Of a DNA stretch of 9,812 bases, positions 7,189-9,812 are shown in pieces; within the stretch, counting starts at the first letter, position 1; each line of letters begins with the position of its first letter. Position numbers and translations under genes: made by a program. The stretch is from Alphaproteobacteria bacterium (GTDB lineage Bacteria > Pseudomonadota > Alphaproteobacteria > Rickettsiales > SXRF01), in assembly GCA_020050695.1 (NCBI GenBank), contig JAGVKI010000219.1, positions 1-9,812 on the forward strand, given 5' to 3'. The notes below the pieces were generated by a model. It was not told the origin of the DNA. It worked only from the letters and a program-made list of their open reading frames with translations, and made no database searches.

Positions 7189-8589
7189 CTACCTCGTAAG
7201 GCGCACGGTAGGGCCGCTGGAAACACTAGAAATGCTGGTGAATGCGCTGGTTACCTCTGCTGGTGTATTGACTAAATAATAATCACTGGCAGAACTGGCG
7301 CACGTGCTCAGCATCGCCGTATTGAGATTTGCCGCCGTATTGTAGGCAACCACATAAATACGTATGCCCTGCGATTTAATCAGGGTGCACAAGGTCCCGG
7401 TACTGGTATCATCGTTAGAAATAGTAGTGCCGTTACCCAGGAACACATTGTTCCTGCCAGAGACCACCAGCACCAGTGATTTACGCAGCGTGCTGCTGGC
7501 AGCAGCGGGCTTGGTCGTGGGCGCACCCCACACGCCCTGCCAGGTAGGCGATAAGGTAAACCAGCCCCACATCAGCCCCACATTGGCGCGCAGGGCATTG
7601 CCGTTACACGACAAGCCAGACAGAATGGTATTAAGCGCAGTGCGGCTATTAAGCGCAAACGCTATTTGGGATACTCTATTGAAAAGAGTGTCTCGGGCGG
7701 CACCACCTCCAAAAGCGTTTCGCGGCACACGGAATTGTCCTGCTGCCGTAGTTGGTAGAACATTGGAAAAATCATTTAAATTATTGCGCGGCCCATCCTG
7801 GTTACGGTTGGATACATTTCCTAACCTGCCTGGCTGTACACGGCTTAAAGCGCTATATAATGAACGGTGGATCCCAGGTTGAATCCATGCTTCGCGCCCT
7901 GCGCCAATGTTAACAGCGTTGGTAAATGGTACGATAGACACATTAATATTATTCGATGTGGTCGCGGCACCAAAAAGATTGTTCAGCATTGTATTGATAC
8001 CAATGCGTACATTGCCAAGCTTCGTAGTGTTCATTGCCGTGCTGGTATCAATGGCGACCGCCATCTCTAAATTCTGCGTGCTGTTCTGGAAACCGCGCGT
8101 TACCTGCGAATTGGGATTAAATACCGTGCGGCGGGTAATCGGTTTGAGAATAGAGGTCGGCACACTGACCGTAATAGCCCCGGTAAACACATTGGTAGGG
8201 CTTTCCACCACATTGATACCAGCCGGAATGGTAGAGCCCATATAGCCTGAAGGGAAATTGGCATTAAACAGGCGCGTTGCTTCTGCAATGACATTGGGCA
8301 CGCTGGTTTCCGTGGCAACGCTACCGAGCATGGCATTATCGAGGGCGTTTTGCGCTTTGGTCTGCACCAGATACAAACGCGCCACGTCAACGCTCAAGGC
8401 CATGCCTGCAATCAAAAGCGGCAGCATAATGGCCACCAGAATGATGGTCGCGCCAGACTGCTGTGCGATAAATCCGCGTTTAGAGCAAAAAATGGAGGTT
8501 ATGGCTTTATGCACTAAGGGGCGCCCAATTATGTATATTGGCAGGTTTATATGTCTTAATAGGATACTTGAATTTGCCCTCTCTCGCAC
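7189..8589 (-). CDS. TadG-like pilus-assembly protein with a von Willebrand A-type domain
   Basis: This protein resembles TadG, an envelope protein of the Tad (Flp pilus) secretion machine. The 466 residues start with a cytoplasmic stretch, then GFIAQQSGATIILVAIMLPL and a membrane segment to about residue 66, running into SVDVARLYLVQTKAQNALDNA, the family's N-terminal signature. The exported part has a vWA-like fold: strand MAVAIDTSTAM (176-186), MWGWFTLSPTWQGVWG (340-355, a block found in TadG relatives), SLVLVVSGRNN (371-381) and GIRIYVVAYN (408-417). The metal-site motif DxSxS reads DTSTA, and the usual Asp of the TDG loop is Ser377, so metal binding is doubtful. Residues 241-316 are Asn/Arg-rich with different codon use. 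The start is a GTG with GGA 6 bases upstream; GTG at 8514 would give a shorter, more typical N-terminus but lacks a ribosome binding site. Confidence 0.85.
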   Translation of the reverse strand: MRERANSSILLRHINLPIYIIGRPLVHKAITSIFCSKRGFIAQQSGATIILVAIMLPLLIAGMALSVDVARLYLVQTKAQNALDNAMLGSVATETSVPNVIAEATRLFNANFPSGYMGSTIPAGINVVESPTNVFTGAITVSVPTSILKPITRRTVFNPNSQVTRGFQNSTQNLEMAVAIDTSTAMNTTKLGNVRIGINTMLNNLFGAATTSNNINVSIVPFTNAVNIGAGREAWIQPGIHRSLYSALSRVQPGRLGNVSNRNQDGPRNNLNDFSNVLPTTAAGQFRVPRNAFGGGAARDTLFNRVSQIAFALNSRTALNTILSGLSCNGNALRANVGLMWGWFTLSPTWQGVWGAPTTKPAAASSTLRKSLVLVVSGRNNVFLGNGTTISNDDTSTGTLCTLIKSQGIRIYVVAYNTAANLNTAMLSTCASSASDYYLVNTPAEVTSAFTSISSVSSGPTVRLTR

Positions 8590-8607
8590 GTGATTTCCGT
8601 GGATAAT

Positions 8608-8625
8608 AGTTAATTTTCAGTTAAT
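8608..8625. repeat. AGTTAAT direct repeat at one helical turn in the Tad divergent region
   Basis: AGTTAAT occurs at 8608-8614 and 8619-8625, with starts 11 bases apart, so both copies face the same side of the helix. The pair lies 19-36 bases upstream of the tadG-like start, where a promoter or regulator-binding site would be. On the minus strand a TATTAT -10-like hexamer lies beside it, but no -35 match stands at the right distance. Binding of a regulator is inferred. Confidence 0.35.
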
Positions 8626-8636
8626 TATTGCCCTTT

Positions 8637-8651
8637 TCACCTGTTAGGTGA
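8637..8651. promoter_or_regulatory. Perfect inverted repeat TCACCT-GTT-AGGTGA, possible operator
   Basis: Two 6-bp arms, TCACCT (8637-8642) and AGGTGA (8646-8651), are perfectly complementary around a 3-base centre. The site ends one base before the -35 hexamer of the plus-strand promoter and lies between the divergent genes. It may bind a dimeric regulator of both Tad transcription units, or form a small hairpin. No T run follows, so it is not a terminator. Confidence 0.4.
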
Positions 8652-8652
8652 C

Positions 8653-8682
8653 TTGTAAGAATGATAGAAAAAATGGTATGAT
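8653..8682 (+). promoter_or_regulatory. Promoter for the TadE-like gene pair
   Basis: TTGTAA (8653-8658; four of six match the -35 consensus) is followed after 18 bases by TATGAT (8677-8682; five of six match the -10 consensus). TG at 8674-8675 gives an extended -10 (TGGTATGAT). Transcription should start near 8689, about 30 bases before the ATG at 8719. Confidence 0.65.
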
Positions 8683-8694
8683 AGCCTTTACGCA

Positions 8695-8709
8695 TCCATA
8701 TATGATGGA
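8695..8709 (+). repeat. Small inverted repeat in the leader of the TadE-like gene
   Basis: TCCAT (8695-8699) and ATGGA (8705-8709) form a 5-bp hairpin around ATATG. The right arm includes the GGA that would serve as ribosome binding site for the ATG at 8719, so folding could mask it. The stem is short and its effect is inferred. Confidence 0.3.
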
Positions 8710-8718
8710 ACCATACGC

Positions 8719-9306
8719 ATGAAGGCACGGCGCAGGCAAGCCACCCATTTTCGACCTATTCGTTTTCTAAAGCGCAAGGAGGGCAGCACCGTAGTCGAAT
8801 TTGCGATTGTAGCGCCGGTATTATTCCTGCTGCTAATGGGCACGGTTGAAACCGGCCTGGTGCTATTTGCCAATAGCGTACTCGAAGGCGCCACCAGCTT
8901 TGCATCGCGCGTCGGCAAAAGCGGCTTTACCCTAAATGGCCAGACGCGTGAGCAGTATATACGCAGCCGTGTTGTGGCATTGTCAGGCGGCCTGCTCAAC
9001 CCAGCCCAAATCACCATTACCACCCTGGCCTATAGCAATTTTGCCAATGTCGGCCAACCAGAGCCCTGCATTACCGCTTCGCCATGCAATGGCGCAGCTG
9101 GAGTCAATTTCCAGGACGTCAACGGCAACGGCACGCGTGACATGGATATGGGGCGCAGCACAGCGGGCGGCAGCGGCGATGTGGTCTTATACCGCGTAAC
9201 CTATCCATGGCCTATCTTTACCCCTATTGTCAGGCGCGTGCTCAGCGGCAATAGCGGCACCCTTACCCTTACCGCCGTATCCACGGTGCGCAACGAGGCA
9301 TTCTGA
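8719..9306 (+). CDS. TadE-like pseudopilin (Tad/Flp pilus minor component)
   Basis: A 195-residue TadE-family protein. A very basic N-terminus (KARRR, RFLKRK) is followed by EGSTVVEF and a hydrophobic helix to about residue 50, then ANSVLEGATSFASRVG, the typical TadE pattern. G22-STVV-E27-F28 fits the Gly-XXXX-Glu-Tyr/Phe motif cut by the Tad prepilin peptidase (TadV) in the related pseudopilins TadE and TadF. The exported part contains a Cys pair (Cys117, Cys123) and DVNGNGTRDMD (133-143), which looks like a calcium-binding loop. A strand-rich C-terminus follows (TLTLTAVSTVR). The start ATG has GGA 9 bases upstream and a promoter about 40 bases upstream. The stop shares its last base with the next start. 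It is divergent from the tadG-like gene. Confidence 0.85.
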   Translation: MKARRRQATHFRPIRFLKRKEGSTVVEFAIVAPVLFLLLMGTVETGLVLFANSVLEGATSFASRVGKSGFTLNGQTREQYIRSRVVALSGGLLNPAQITITTLAYSNFANVGQPEPCITASPCNGAAGVNFQDVNGNGTRDMDMGRSTAGGSGDVVLYRVTYPWPIFTPIVRRVLSGNSGTLTLTAVSTVRNEAF

Positions 9307-9812
9307 TGAAACGATTGTATCGCTGTAATAGCGGCGCGGCGCTGATCGAACTGGCACTGACGGTACCAATTGTGCTGGTATTGCTGGCAGGCACCGTAGA
9401 GTTTTCGCGCTTTGCCATTATCCAGATGAAGCTGAATAAGGCAACCTCTGCCATGACCGACTTTGTAACCCAGGGCACAACGGTAAAAACATCAGACCTT
9501 ACCGGTTTTGCCGGTGCCATGAACCAGATCATGAAGCCCTTTACTTTCAGCGGCAGTGTGATTTTCAGTTCTGTGGCTACCAACCAGGGAAATACCGGCT
9601 CATGCAGCGGAGCGAACCGCACCTGTGTTGTCTGGCAGCATCGCGCCATGGGAACCGATAACAGTCAGATTGGCGGGGCCACCACCACCCCGGTGCTGCC
9701 GGGCGCCTTTGCGCCGCAACGCGGGCAGGATATTATCGTTTCGGAAGTATATTATAACTATGCGCCATTGCTGCCAGTGACATCACGCATCATCAGCACC
9801 CTTACGGCACGC
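9306..9812 (+). CDS. Second TadE-like pseudopilin, 3' end beyond the window
   Basis: The frame is open for 169 codons up to the right edge without a stop, so the protein is incomplete. It starts MKRLYRCNSG and continues AALIELALTVPIVLVLLAG, a short basic leader plus hydrophobic helix. Gly10 followed by Glu at +5 matches the pseudopilin cleavage rule, with Leu16 instead of Tyr or Phe after the Glu. EFSRFAIIQMKLNKATSAMTDFV is the usual TadE continuation, and the pair Cys101/Cys108 before VVWQHR (SGANRTCVVW) recurs in TadE-like proteins. The ATG shares one base with the upstream TGA (TGATG), so the two pseudopilins are probably made in a coupled, near-equal ratio. TadE and TadF families are hard to tell apart from this fragment. 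Confidence 0.82.
   Translation, partial: MKRLYRCNSGAALIELALTVPIVLVLLAGTVEFSRFAIIQMKLNKATSAMTDFVTQGTTVKTSDLTGFAGAMNQIMKPFTFSGSVIFSSVATNQGNTGSCSGANRTCVVWQHRAMGTDNSQIGGATTTPVLPGAFAPQRGQDIIVSEVYYNYAPLLPVTSRIISTLTAR

Noticed and set aside
8518..8526. GGGGCGCCC palindrome near the tadG start as a regulatory site
   Set aside because: It lies inside the predicted N-terminal coding region, is very short, and has no partner motif or T run.

Overview
The window looks like chromosomal DNA of an alphaproteobacterium with roughly balanced base composition. The main evidence is the unbroken gene order rpmH-rnpA-yidD-yidC-engB-argB, which is typical of that class. The YidC sequence (Lys where gammaproteobacteria usually have Arg in the second membrane segment) and a PleC/DivJ-like histidine kinase fit the same group. 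I cannot assign an order or genus. No IS element, prophage, CRISPR array, tRNA or rRNA was seen.

Layout. (1) Positions 1-2737, minus strand: an orphan membrane histidine kinase, then panB (first committed step of pantothenate synthesis), then the N-terminal third of a PLP-dependent threonine/serine dehydratase that runs off the left edge. Gaps of 39 and 74 bases suggest one transcription unit, with a hairpin between panB and the dehydratase. (2) 2738-2978: a divergent regulatory region with a near-consensus sigma70-type promoter for rpmH. (3) 2979-7187, plus strand: rpmH, rnpA, yidD, yidC, engB, argB with gaps of 33, 12, -1, 0 and 7 bases. This is a translation and membrane-insertion operon (ribosomal protein L34, RNase P protein, YidD/YidC insertase, ribosome-assembly GTPase) ending in the acetylglutamate kinase of arginine synthesis. 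(4) 7189-8589, minus strand: a TadG-like protein with a von Willebrand A-type domain whose metal site looks degenerate. Its stop is one base from the argB stop. (5) 8590-8718: a compact divergent regulatory region. (6) 8719-9812, plus strand: two translationally coupled TadE-like pseudopilins, the second cut by the right edge.

Most of the window is conserved housekeeping sequence. The less ordinary parts are the divergent Tad (Flp pilus) minor-component cluster, with its unusual TadG vWA domain and patterned promoter region, the rnpA start codon sitting in a hairpin loop, and the kinase without a visible response regulator beside panB. I found nothing I would call a clearly new biological system.
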